Of a stretch of DNA of 32,775 bases, positions 15,783 through 23,235 are shown piece by piece. The notes beneath the pieces were generated by a model. It searched no databases. It had not been told where the DNA came from and was given only the letters and a program-made list of their open reading frames with translations. The DNA is from Bacillota bacterium (GTDB lineage Bacteria > Bacillota > Sulfobacillia > Symbiobacteriales > ZC4RG38), in the NCBI GenBank assembly GCA_021890795.1, contig JAKKUO010000023.1, positions 1 to 32,775 on the forward strand, read 5' to 3'. Made by a program: the position numbers and the translations under genes. Positions within the stretch are counted from its first letter, which is position 1; each line of letters opens with the position of its first letter.

Positions 15783-17491
15783 TCCTGGGTGCGGCCATCG
15801 GGGACTGCGTCCACGTGGCCGGTGTGGTCAACTTCCTCCGGCTGGCCGAGGAGGTCGGCTTCCAGACGGTGATGCTGGGGCCGGCGGTGCCGGTGGCGGA
15901 CCTGATGGCGGCCATCGATCAGTATGACCCCCGGGTGGTGGCCGTGGGCTACCGGCTCACCCCGGAGGCGGCCCGGGGGGTCCTGGCAGAACTGAAGGCG
16001 GCCCTGGCGGCCCGGGGAGAGGTGGATCCGGCCACCGGCCTTGGCCGGCGGGTCTGGCTTTTCGGAGGCACGGGCCCCACCGCGGCGGTGGCCCGGGAGG
16101 CCGGCCTCTTCCACCACGTCTTCGAGAGCGCCGATGGTCCCCGGGAGGCCCTGGCCTGCCTCCGGCGGCTGGCCGGCGGCGAGGGGGAGGAGACGGACCG
16201 GGCGGAGGGGATCCCGCCCCAGACCCTGGTGGAGCGGATCCTCTGGAAGGCGCCGTACCCGCTCCTCCGGCATCACTACGGCCGGCCCACCGTGGCTGAA
16301 ACCGTGGCCGGGGTGGTGGAGATCGCCCGGTCGGGGGTGCTGGACGTCATCTCCCTGGGGACCGACCAGAACGCCCAGGAGCACTTCTTCCGGCCGGAGG
16401 AGATGGACCCGTCCCAGGACGGGGCGGGCGGGGTGCCGGTCCGGACCCGGGAAGACCTGGAGCAGATCTACGCCCACAGCCGGCTGGGGAACTACCCCCT
16501 CATGCGGTGCTACAGCGGCACCCGGGACCGCTTGATGTGGGCCCCGCTGCTCCTGGAGACCATCCGGAACGCCTGGCTGGCCACCCCCCTCTTCTGGTAC
16601 AGCCAGCTGGACAACCGCAGCCGGGTGCCCCTGCGGGAGTCGATCCCCGAGGCCCAGCAGGTGATGGCCTGGCACGCGGAGCGGGGGATCCCGGTGGAGA
16701 TGAACGAGTCCCACCACTGGAGCCTCCGGGATGCGCCGGACGTGGTGGCGGTGGTCGCGGCCTACCTGGCGGCGTACAACGCCCGGGCCGCGGGGGTGCG
16801 GGACTACGTGCAGCAGCTGATGTTCAACAACCCGCCGGGCACCTCGCCCACCATGGACCTGGCCAAGATGCTCGCCAAGCTGGAACTGGTGGAGTCCCTG
16901 GCCGGGCCGGACTTCCGGGTCTGGCGGGAGACCCGGGGAGGTCTCACCTCCTTCCCTGCGGACCTGGACGTGGCCCGGGGCCACCTGGCGGCTACCACGT
17001 ACCTGCAGATGCAGCTCCGGCCCCACATCGTCCACGTGGTGGCGGCGGTGGAGGCCCACCACGCCGCCACCCACGAGGACGTCATCGAGAACTGCAAGAT
17101 CGCCGACGGGGCCATCCGCCAGGCCCTGTTGGGCATGCCGGATATGACCCGGGACCCGGCGGTCCAGGAGCGGAAGCGGCAGCTGCTGGAGGAGGCCAGG
17201 GTGCTCTTGGCCGCGATCCGGCGCATCGCCCCGCCGGGGACGCCCGACCCCTACACCGACCCCGAGACCCTGGCCCGGGCGGTGGAGATCGGCCTTCTCG
17301 ATGCCCCCCACCTCCGGGGAAACCCCGCGGCCTGCGGGCGGGTCGTCACCCGGATGGTGGACGGCGCCTGCGTGGCGGTGGACCCGGCGACCGGCCGGCC
17401 GCTCCGGGAGGAGGAGCGGGTGGGCCGGATCCTCCGGGAGCACGGCTACCCGCCGGTCGCCGACAGCACGCCGGTGGAGGTGGGGGTCTGA
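15767..17491 (+). CDS. Cobalamin-dependent mutase-like protein (N-terminal B12 domain, C-terminal barrel)
   Basis: A 574-residue protein. The TTG at 15767 is chosen because GGAGGGG lies about 11 nt upstream and the B12 domain begins at once. Residues 1-135 look like a cobalamin-binding Rossmann domain similar in style to glutamate mutase S: LGAAIGDCVHVAGVVNFL, GFQTVMLGPAVPVADLMAAI, VAVGYRLTPE. The ligand motif reads D13-C-V-H16-V-A-G19, one residue longer than the usual D-x-H-x-x-G. Residues about 165-480 look like a TIM-barrel catalytic domain (GVLDVISLGTDQNAQEHFF, PLMRCYSGTRDRLMWA, VEMNESHHWSL, FNNPPGTSP), distantly like the GlmE and lysine/ornithine aminomutase alpha barrels. A carbon-skeleton or amino-group migration is inferred, not shown. 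It is translationally coupled on both sides. Confidence 0.7.
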   Translation: MRDRLILGAAIGDCVHVAGVVNFLRLAEEVGFQTVMLGPAVPVADLMAAIDQYDPRVVAVGYRLTPEAARGVLAELKAALAARGEVDPATGLGRRVWLFGGTGPTAAVAREAGLFHHVFESADGPREALACLRRLAGGEGEETDRAEGIPPQTLVERILWKAPYPLLRHHYGRPTVAETVAGVVEIARSGVLDVISLGTDQNAQEHFFRPEEMDPSQDGAGGVPVRTREDLEQIYAHSRLGNYPLMRCYSGTRDRLMWAPLLLETIRNAWLATPLFWYSQLDNRSRVPLRESIPEAQQVMAWHAERGIPVEMNESHHWSLRDAPDVVAVVAAYLAAYNARAAGVRDYVQQLMFNNPPGTSPTMDLAKMLAKLELVESLAGPDFRVWRETRGGLTSFPADLDVARGHLAATTYLQMQLRPHIVHVVAAVEAHHAATHEDVIENCKIADGAIRQALLGMPDMTRDPAVQERKRQLLEEARVLLAAIRRIAPPGTPDPYTDPETLARAVEIGLLDAPHLRGNPAACGRVVTRMVDGACVAVDPATGRPLREEERVGRILREHGYPPVADSTPVEVGV

Positions 17492-19038
17492 TGGGCGGCA
17501 TCGCCGGCGCCGTGGTGGAGGCGGAGGGGGCGGCGCCGCCCGTTCGGGTCTCCGTCGATGCCCTCCTGGACGCCATGCCCTGGCGGGGGCCTGCCGGCCG
17601 GGGCCGGTTCGAGGGCCCCGGGGGCGGCCTCGGCCATCTGCTGGTGGCGGCGGACGGCCTGCCGGCGGGCCATCCGCCGGTCTCCAACGAAGACGGGACT
17701 CTCTGGGCCGTCCTCGACGGCAGGCTTCTCAACCGTGGGGAGCTACAGGCCCGGCTCCGGGGCCACCGGCTGCGCACGGGCGCCGACGCCGAGGTGGTCC
17801 TGCACCTCTACGAGGAGGAAGGCCCCCGGTGCCTCCGGTGGCTCCGGGGCACCTTCGCCTTGGCCGTCTGGGACCGCCGGGGGCGGATCTTCCTCGCCCG
17901 GGACCCCCTGGGGGTAAAGCCCCTCTACTGGGCCCGGGGGCCCGGGGGGCAGGTGCTGTTCGCCTCGGAGATGAAGGCCCTCCTGGGGGTCACGGACCAG
18001 GTGGAGGAGTTTCCGCCGGGCCACTGGTACCGGACCGGGGCGGGGCTCCACCGCTGGTACCGGTGGCCCCGGAGCCCGGGGCAGCTCCGGGACCCGGCGG
18101 CGGCCATCGCCCTGGTGCGCCGGCGGCTGGTGGAGGCGGTGGACCGGTGCCTCGCCGCCCCGGTGCCCGTGGGGGTCTTCCTCTCCGGCGGCCTGGACTC
18201 CAGCCTGGTGGCGGCGGTGGCCCGGCGGCTTGCCGGGCCGGGGCTGAAGACCTTCGCCGTGGGCATGGCGGGATCGCCGGACCTGGCCATGGCCCGGCGG
18301 GTCGCGGCCTACCTCGGCACCGACCACTACGAGTACGCCTACACCCCGGCAGAGGTCCGGGCGGCGCTGCCCCGGGTGATCGACCACCTGGAAAGCTTTG
18401 ACGTGCCCCTGGTGCGGAGTGCCGTCGGCACCTACTTCGCCGCGGCCCTGGCCAGCCGGCATGTGCAGGTGGTCCTCACCGGGGAGGGGGCCGACGAGCT
18501 CTTCGCGGGCTACCACTACCTGAAGGGGCTGCCGGGCCCGGCGGACCTGGGGGCGGAACTGCGGCGGATCACCCGGGGGATGCACAACACAGGCCTGCAG
18601 CGGGTGGACCGGGAGACCATGGCCCACGGCCTGGAGGCCCGGGTGCCCTTCTTGGACCTGCCGCTGGTGGAGGCCGCAGCGGCCATCGACCCAGCCATCC
18701 TGCTGGGCCCTGACGGGCAGACGGAGAAGTGGCTCCTGCGCCGGGTGGCTGAGGAGTTCCTCCCGCCGGAGATCACCGGCCGGCGGAAGGAGAAGTTCTC
18801 CCTGGGCACCGGCACCGGCCAGTACCTGGAGCGGCTGGCGGAGGAGCTTATCTCCGACGGGGACCTGGAGCGGGAAGGGGCGCTGCCCTCCGGCGGCCGG
18901 GTCGGAAGCAAGGAGGAACTCCTTTACTGGCGGTACTTCCGGGACCGGTACGGCCGGCCCGGGGTGGTCCGGAGTATGGGCCGGAGCCGGACTATCGGCG
19001 ACCTGGACCCCAATCCGGCCGGGTGGCGGTCCGCCTGA
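17491..19038 (+). CDS. Asparagine-synthetase-like amide ligase with inactive glutaminase domain
   Basis: A 515-residue AsnB homologue. The synthetase domain is intact: PP-loop SGGLDSS at residues 232-238, ESFDVPLVRSAVGTYFAAAL, LTGEGADELFAGY at 329-341, and VDRETMAHGLEARVPFLD. It should activate a carboxylate as acyl-AMP. The N-terminal Ntn-hydrolase fold is still recognisable (LARDPLGVKPLYW), but it begins MGGIAG, so the catalytic Cys after Met is Gly, and the glutamine-binding NGEIYN is replaced by DGRLLN. It therefore probably uses free ammonia or another amine, or closes a ring as beta-lactam synthetase and CarA do. Its ATG overlaps the previous stop by one base (TGATG), with GGAGGTGGGGG upstream. 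It is the last gene of the riboswitch operon. Confidence 0.88.
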   Translation: MGGIAGAVVEAEGAAPPVRVSVDALLDAMPWRGPAGRGRFEGPGGGLGHLLVAADGLPAGHPPVSNEDGTLWAVLDGRLLNRGELQARLRGHRLRTGADAEVVLHLYEEEGPRCLRWLRGTFALAVWDRRGRIFLARDPLGVKPLYWARGPGGQVLFASEMKALLGVTDQVEEFPPGHWYRTGAGLHRWYRWPRSPGQLRDPAAAIALVRRRLVEAVDRCLAAPVPVGVFLSGGLDSSLVAAVARRLAGPGLKTFAVGMAGSPDLAMARRVAAYLGTDHYEYAYTPAEVRAALPRVIDHLESFDVPLVRSAVGTYFAAALASRHVQVVLTGEGADELFAGYHYLKGLPGPADLGAELRRITRGMHNTGLQRVDRETMAHGLEARVPFLDLPLVEAAAAIDPAILLGPDGQTEKWLLRRVAEEFLPPEITGRRKEKFSLGTGTGQYLERLAEELISDGDLEREGALPSGGRVGSKEELLYWRYFRDRYGRPGVVRSMGRSRTIGDLDPNPAGWRSA

Positions 19039-19339
19039 GCCGGGTTGGGTTCCCCCGGCCCGGCTCTGCGGCGCCCTGGGGCGGAGGGTACGGATCCTAT
19101 CGGGCCCACCGCACACCTTCCGGAAAGGTGGCGGTGGGCCCGAATGCTGTGTGCGGACCCGGGTCGGAAGCCATGGCACCGGCGCTGTAGCACTGGCGCC
19201 GGCTCTGGAGCCTGCGCGGCTCCCTCCCTGGAAAGGGGTCGCCGGGCGGGGCGGCAGGGACGCGCCGGTCGGCGGCGCGGCAGGGATTCGCCGGCAGGCG
19301 GGGAAATTGTCATTTTGTATCGCTAATGAGGTGATCCGG
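19039..19339 (+). other. 301-nt intergenic region between the AsnB-like and methyltransferase genes
   Basis: It holds the large hairpin at 19101-19142, smaller stems such as GGAGCC/GGCTCC near 19205, and an AT-rich stretch (19303-19327) just before the methyltransferase. TTGTCA at 19305 might be a -35, but I see no matching -10. No coding sequence is supported. Confidence 0.5.
19101..19142 (+). terminator. Long hairpin after the c-di-AMP operon
   Basis: CGGGCCCACCGC (19101-19112) plus CACCTT pair with AAGGTG and GCGGTGGGCCCG (19131-19142): 18 pairs with a single bulged A and a CCGGA loop. It ends without a T-run, so it may block read-through or stabilise the mRNA 3' end. Confidence 0.55.
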
Positions 19340-20188
19340 TTGCGCCTGGCCACGCGGTTCTTGCTCTTGCTCAATCGGCTGTTTCCGCTCCCGGACCATC
19401 CCTTTAACCGGGCTCTCCAGGGCCGGGGCACCTACGCCGACTGGCAACTCGAGCAAGCGCCCCGCACTCTGCAGGTCTTCCGTTTCTACACCGACCCCCA
19501 GACGATGGTGGCCGGGCGTCGGGTCCTGGACCTTGGCTGCGGTGCCGGCGGCAAGGCGGTCTACTGCGCCACCCTGGGCGCTGCCCACGTGGTAGGGGTG
19601 GACATCGTTCCCCACTACCGGGAAGAGGGGGAGGCACTGGCCCGGCGGCTCGGGGTGGCCGACCGGGTCCGGTTCCTCACCGCGGATGCCCGGTCCCTGC
19701 CCCTGCCCGACGGCAGCGTCGACACGGTGCTGATGTCCGACGTGGTGGAGCACCTCGCGGACCCCGAGGCGGTATTCCGCGAGGTGTACCGGGTGTTGGC
19801 CCCCGGGGGGCGGGTCTACATCAGCTTTCCGCCCTACTACCACCCCTACGGTGCGCACCTCTCGGATGCCATCGGCATCCCCTGGGTCCACCGGTTCTTC
19901 CCGGAACCGGTCCTTGGCGAGGCGTATCAGGCCCTGGTGGCCCACCTGCCCGACGGCGACCGGCGGCTCAGCCTCCGGTTTGGCAACCCCCGGGACGGGG
20001 AGTGGCGGCTCACCTACATCAACCGCATGACCATCCGGCGCTTCCGGGAACTCTTGAACCGGCTGCCGCTCCGGGTGGCGTACTACTACCAATCCCCGCT
20101 CCGGCCCTATCTCCGGCCCCTGGCCTGGCTCGCCCCGGAGTACTTCACCCGGCTGGTGATCTGTGTGCTCGAGAAGGACCGGACGTGA
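19340..20188 (+). CDS. Class I SAM-dependent methyltransferase
   Basis: A 282-residue methyltransferase. The TTG at 19340 is preferred: GAGGTGA ends 5 nt before it, whereas the in-frame GTG at 19331 lies within that site. Motif I is RRVLDLGCGAGGKAVYCA, followed by an acidic residue in VVGVDI, motif II-like FLTADARSLPLPDGSVDTVLMSDVVEHL, and motif III PEAVFREVYRVLAPGGRVYISFPPYYHPYG. The post-motif pattern is that of methyltransferase_11/25 proteins acting on small molecules, quinones or sugars, but the substrate cannot be named. The N-terminal 60 residues are hydrophobic and helical. The gene stands alone after the riboswitch operon, and the intervening hairpin argues against co-transcription. 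Confidence 0.85.
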   Translation: MRLATRFLLLLNRLFPLPDHPFNRALQGRGTYADWQLEQAPRTLQVFRFYTDPQTMVAGRRVLDLGCGAGGKAVYCATLGAAHVVGVDIVPHYREEGEALARRLGVADRVRFLTADARSLPLPDGSVDTVLMSDVVEHLADPEAVFREVYRVLAPGGRVYISFPPYYHPYGAHLSDAIGIPWVHRFFPEPVLGEAYQALVAHLPDGDRRLSLRFGNPRDGEWRLTYINRMTIRRFRELLNRLPLRVAYYYQSPLRPYLRPLAWLAPEYFTRLVICVLEKDRT

Positions 20189-20274
20189 CCCGGGTCGGCT
20201 CCGGGAATACGGGAGCCGGCATCGGGGATACGGGGCCGGCTCCGGGCGGTCGCCACCGCCTGGCGGCCGGGATC

Positions 20275-20368
20275 ACCGGCCGGCGGTGGAATGAACCGGC
20301 CCCCGAGCGAGCGAACCGCCCCCCGAATGAGCGAACCAGCCCACCGAGCGCGCAAACCGGCCGGCGGT
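20275..20368. repeat. Three 20-bp tandem repeats flanked by a 13-bp direct repeat
   Basis: Units GAACCGGCCCCCGAGCGAGC (20293-20312), GAACCGCCCCCCGAATGAGC (20313-20332) and GAACCAGCCCACCGAGCGCG (20333-20352) lie between two identical copies of ACCGGCCGGCGGT (20275-20287 and 20356-20368). The array sits between the convergent methyltransferase and YceI-like genes. Confidence 0.8.
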
Positions 20369-20372
20369 CAGG

Positions 20373-21116
20373 CTAACCGGCCGGCCGGGCGACCAGGTCC
20401 CCTTCCAGGACCAGGGGGTCGTCCACCTTCAGAAAGCCTGCGATGTTCGGGGGTTCGATGCCGAAGTCCGTCATCTTCACCTGGGCCCGGGCCTGAATCC
20501 GCAAGCTCTCCCCCGTGCGGGTGACGGTGCCGGTGAAGGTCACCCGGCGCCGGACCTCCTTCACGGTCAGGTCCCCGACGATGGTCACCTCTGCGGGCTG
20601 GCCGTCCGCAGCCGCCAGGGAGACGGGTTCGGCCAGGGTGAACTCCGCCCAGGGGTACCGGTCCGACTCGAGCCACTGGGTCCGCAGCCGGCTGTCCCGG
20701 CGGGCGGAGTCGCTCTTGAGCTGCCGCAGGTCCACCCGGACCGTCCCGGCCTGGAGGGTCCCGTCCGGGCTGACGAGGAACTCGCCCTCCACCGCGGTGC
20801 TGACCCCCACCGCCTCATTGGGCAGCTCCCGGTTCACGAACTTCTCGGTGGCCCGGTACGCCGCCTTGGACTCCCCGGCCACCACCTGGTACCGGGTAGC
20901 CCCGGGCTGGGCAGTGCCGACTTCCGGTCCCGCCGTACCGGCCTGGGGCTGCTCCGGCCCGGTCGCGGCGGCTGGTGCGGGCTCAGGGTGCTCCGTGGGC
21001 TGCTGCCGGCCGCACCCGGCGCCGAGGATCAGGATGGCAATCAGGAACCAGGCCAGCGGGCTGGGGTGGGACGGGCGCAAGGAAGAAGAGCGTCCCGGGA
21101 AAAGCGGCCTTGCCAT
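20373..21116 (-). CDS. YceI-like domain protein, probable lipoprotein
   Basis: A 247-residue exported protein with a C-terminal YceI domain, a lipocalin-like barrel that binds polyisoprenoid or other amphiphilic molecules in characterised relatives. The N terminus is basic, then hydrophobic (WFLIAILILGAGC); the Cys after LGAG is a possible but atypical lipobox. A Pro/Ala-rich spacer (about 38-75) follows. The YceI core runs from YQVVAGESKAAYRATEKF, through GTVRVDLRQLKSDSARRDSRL and WAEFTLAEP, to TVKEVRRRVTFTGTV and VKMTDFGIEPPNI, all in family order. ATG at 21116 has GGGAGG about 12 nt upstream. Ligand unknown. Confidence 0.87.
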   Translation of the reverse strand: MARPLFPGRSSSLRPSHPSPLAWFLIAILILGAGCGRQQPTEHPEPAPAAATGPEQPQAGTAGPEVGTAQPGATRYQVVAGESKAAYRATEKFVNRELPNEAVGVSTAVEGEFLVSPDGTLQAGTVRVDLRQLKSDSARRDSRLRTQWLESDRYPWAEFTLAEPVSLAAADGQPAEVTIVGDLTVKEVRRRVTFTGTVTRTGESLRIQARAQVKMTDFGIEPPNIAGFLKVDDPLVLEGDLVARPAG

Positions 21117-21373
21117 CTTCGTACCGACCTCCCGACTCCGTCTTCCCCGACCGGTTCACCCGGGCCGGCCCCGGCCGCCACCGGTAGGCGGGTTCCATCC
21201 GGTTCCCGGGCGGGGCGACCGGGCAGGCGCCTGGGGTCGTCTCCCTTGGAGCGCCCGGCTCCGGCCGCGGGGCTGGTTCTTTCGTACCAGTTTGTCCAGG
21301 AGGCCAGTTTTTCCTTCTCATCGAAAATCGGGCGCCTGGGAGGTCGGGCACCCAGAGGAGATCGGTCGGCGCC

Positions 21374-21535
21374 GTGAGCGGTGACGGTCCGCCGCAGCGG
21401 CTGGGCTGCCGGGTCCGGGCCTCCGACCTGGCGGTGGCCGGGAAACGGGCCGGGGAACTGATCTTGGTGGCGGCGACCCCAGGGCCTGACAGCGGTTCCA
21501 TACTTGTTCATGCCAGCCCTGTTGTGCTAAACTAG
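21374..21535 (+). CDS. Possible small protein (53 codons), uncertain
   Basis: GTG at 21374 opens a frame ending TAG at 21533-21535. The first 36 codons have the strong G/C third-base bias of real genes here, and the product reads [20 protein letters not shown] then [14 protein letters not shown]. The last part runs through the aroQ promoter and loses the bias. The nearest purine-rich site, GAGGAG, is 13 nt before the GTG. I do not recognise the sequence. It may be a small gene or chance. Confidence 0.25.
   Translation: MSGDGPPQRLGCRVRASDLAVAGKRAGELILVAATPGPDSGSILVHASPVVLN
21504..21533 (+). promoter_or_regulatory. Candidate sigma-A promoter for aroQ
   Basis: TTGTTC (21504-21509), 18-nt spacer, TAAACT (21528-21533) with an extended -10 TG two bases upstream. 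It is placed 33 nt before the chosen aroQ start. Confidence 0.6.
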
Positions 21536-21566
21536 TTCGGGTATTGCTGACACGGAGGGCGTGGAC

Positions 21567-22019
21567 TTGGCAAGGGTGCTGGTGTTGCACGGTCCGAATC
21601 TCAACCTCCTGGGCACCCGGGAGCCGGAGGTCTACGGGACCGTCACCCTAGCGGAGATCGACCGGATGCTGGTGGAGCGGGGGAAGGCCTTGGGGCTGGA
21701 AGTGGACTGCTTCCAGTCCAACCACGAGGGGGATCTGATCGACCGGCTCCACGCCGCCCGGGGGGTCTACGACGCGGTCGTGCTGAACCCCGGCGCGCTG
21801 ACCCACTACAGCTACGCGCTCCGGGATGCGGTGGCCGCGGTCGGGATCCCGACGGTGGAGGTACACCTCTCCAACATCCACGCCCGGGAGCCTTTCCGGC
21901 ACCGCTCGGTCATCGCCCCGGTGGCGGTGGGCCAGATCTGTGGCTTTGGCCCCCTGAGCTACCTCCTGGGGCTGGAGGCAGTGGCCGGCCTCCTGCGGGG
22001 TGGACGGGGCAAAGAATAG
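21567..22019 (+). CDS. aroQ: Type II 3-dehydroquinate dehydratase
   Basis: A 150-residue enzyme converting 3-dehydroquinate to 3-dehydroshikimate in the shikimate pathway. The TTG at 21567 is preferred over the GTG at 21561 because GGAGG (21554-21558) is then 8 nt away and the protein begins like known AroQ proteins ([15 protein letters not shown]). The flexible lid contains Arg18 and the catalytic Tyr23 (TREPEVYG); Asn74 lies in [10 protein letters not shown] and the catalytic His100 in [12 protein letters not shown]. Length is typical for the dodecameric type II family. It heads the aroQ-pepP-efp block common next to spoIIIA in clostridia and is followed by its own terminator-like stem. Confidence 0.95.
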   Translation: MARVLVLHGPNLNLLGTREPEVYGTVTLAEIDRMLVERGKALGLEVDCFQSNHEGDLIDRLHAARGVYDAVVLNPGALTHYSYALRDAVAAVGIPTVEVHLSNIHAREPFRHRSVIAPVAVGQICGFGPLSYLLGLEAVAGLLRGGRGKE

Positions 22020-22021
22020 GC

Positions 22022-22056
22022 GCGGGCCCAGGTCGGCCCGCTTCCTTTGATTTTTG
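22022..22056 (+). terminator. Intrinsic terminator or attenuator after aroQ
   Basis: GCGGGCC (22022-22028), loop CAGGTC, GGCCCGC (22035-22041), then TTCCTTTGATTTTTG, a clear T-rich tail between aroQ and the peptidase gene. Confidence 0.75.
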
Positions 22057-22116
22057 TTCGATCGCCGTGTGGCGGGGCCCCACAGGCGCCTGGGAAAAGG
22101 GGGAGGAGACGGGAGC

Positions 22117-23193
22117 ATGAATCGCCTGCAGCGGCTGCGGGCAACCCTGGCGGAGAAGGGACTGGACGGCCTGCTGGTCCAGAAGCCGGAGAACCGGCGC
22201 TACCTGAGCGGTTTCACCGGCAGCGCCGGGGTGCTGCTGGTGACCGCGCGGGGTGCGCACCTGCTCACCGACTTCCGGTACACCGAGCAGGCAGCGGCCC
22301 AGGCGCCGGATTTTCAGATCCACCGGACCGGCGACGGCGGGTATGTGGAGACCCTGGTGCCTCTGCTCCAACAGGAGGGGGTACGCCGGCTGGGCTTCGA
22401 ATCGGATTACGTCACCGTCGATGCCCACGCCGCCTACCAGAAGGCCCTCGGGGACGCCGGGGTGGAACTGGTGCCCGCCGCGGGCCTGGTGGAGCGCCTG
22501 CGGCAGATCAAGGATCCCGAGGAGGTGGCGGCGATCCGCCGGGCCGCGGCCATCGCCGACGCCGCCTTCCAGCACATCCTCGGCTACATCCGGCCCGGGG
22601 TGACGGAGCGGGAGGTGGCCCTGGAGCTGGAGTTCTTCATGAAGCGCCAGGGGGCGAGCGCCCTCGCCTTCGACACCATTGTCGCCTCCGGACCCCGGTC
22701 CTCCCTCCCCCACGGGGTGGCTTCGGACCGGGTGATCGGCCGGGGGGAGTTCGTGACCCTGGACTTCGGCTGCGTCTACCAGGGCTACTGCTCGGACATG
22801 ACCCGGACGGTGATGGTCGGCGAGCCCGACGAGAAGCAGCGGGAGATCTACGAGATCGTCCTCACGGCCCAGCGACTGGGGGTGGAGGCCGCCCGGCCCG
22901 GGATCACCGGCCGGGAACTCGATGCCGTCTGCCGGGACTACATCGCCCAGCGGGGCTACGGCGAGTACTTCGGCCATGGCACCGGCCACGGGGTCGGGCT
23001 CTACATCCACGAGGAGCCCCGGGTCTCCCAGCGGGGAGAGACGGTCCTGGAGCCCGGCCACGTGGTGACCATTGAGCCCGGCATCTACCTGCCCGGCTGG
23101 GGCGGGGTGCGGATCGAGGACCTGGTGGTCATCACGGAGACCGGAGCGGAAGTCCTCAGCCAGTCGCCCAAGGACCTGATCATCCTCGAATAG
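22117..23193 (+). CDS. pepP: Xaa-Pro aminopeptidase/dipeptidase (M24 family)
   Basis: A 358-residue M24B metallopeptidase that removes residues next to proline. ATG at 22117 has GGGGGAGGAG about 8 nt upstream; the frame extending 21 codons further lacks a start signal. Residues 1-125 form the creatinase-like N-terminal domain (YLSGFTGSAGVLLVT). The pita-bread catalytic domain holds all five metal ligands: Asp216 (TLDFG), Asp227 (YCSDMTRT), His291 (GHGTGHGVG), Glu320 (TIEPGIYLPG) and Glu334 (VRIEDLV). Its placement before efp is conserved in many Firmicutes. Whether it acts on X-Pro peptides or X-Pro dipeptides is not settled by sequence. Confidence 0.93.
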   Translation: MNRLQRLRATLAEKGLDGLLVQKPENRRYLSGFTGSAGVLLVTARGAHLLTDFRYTEQAAAQAPDFQIHRTGDGGYVETLVPLLQQEGVRRLGFESDYVTVDAHAAYQKALGDAGVELVPAAGLVERLRQIKDPEEVAAIRRAAAIADAAFQHILGYIRPGVTEREVALELEFFMKRQGASALAFDTIVASGPRSSLPHGVASDRVIGRGEFVTLDFGCVYQGYCSDMTRTVMVGEPDEKQREIYEIVLTAQRLGVEAARPGITGRELDAVCRDYIAQRGYGEYFGHGTGHGVGLYIHEEPRVSQRGETVLEPGHVVTIEPGIYLPGWGGVRIEDLVVITETGAEVLSQSPKDLIILE

Positions 23194-23235
23194 CCAACGC
23201 ACTCTTGTCGGATCCTTTGCAGGGGGTAGAGGTGC

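Larger units (their letters stand above)
21117..21566. other. 450-nt intergenic region between divergent yceI-like and aroQ genes
   Basis: The region holds the aroQ promoter, a possible 53-codon ORF, and an AT-rich patch (about 21279-21330) of lower GC than its surroundings. Promoters for the yceI-like gene are not obvious. I see no RNA gene. Confidence 0.5.

Noticed and set aside
17491-19038. Naming the gene asnB (glutamine-hydrolysing asparagine synthetase)
   Set aside because: The catalytic Cys and glutamine-binding residues are absent, so that name would mislead.
21041-21511. Minus-strand frame of 156 codons in the yceI-aroQ gap
   Set aside because: It overlaps the yceI-like start in another frame, has biased low-complexity composition and no recognisable domain.
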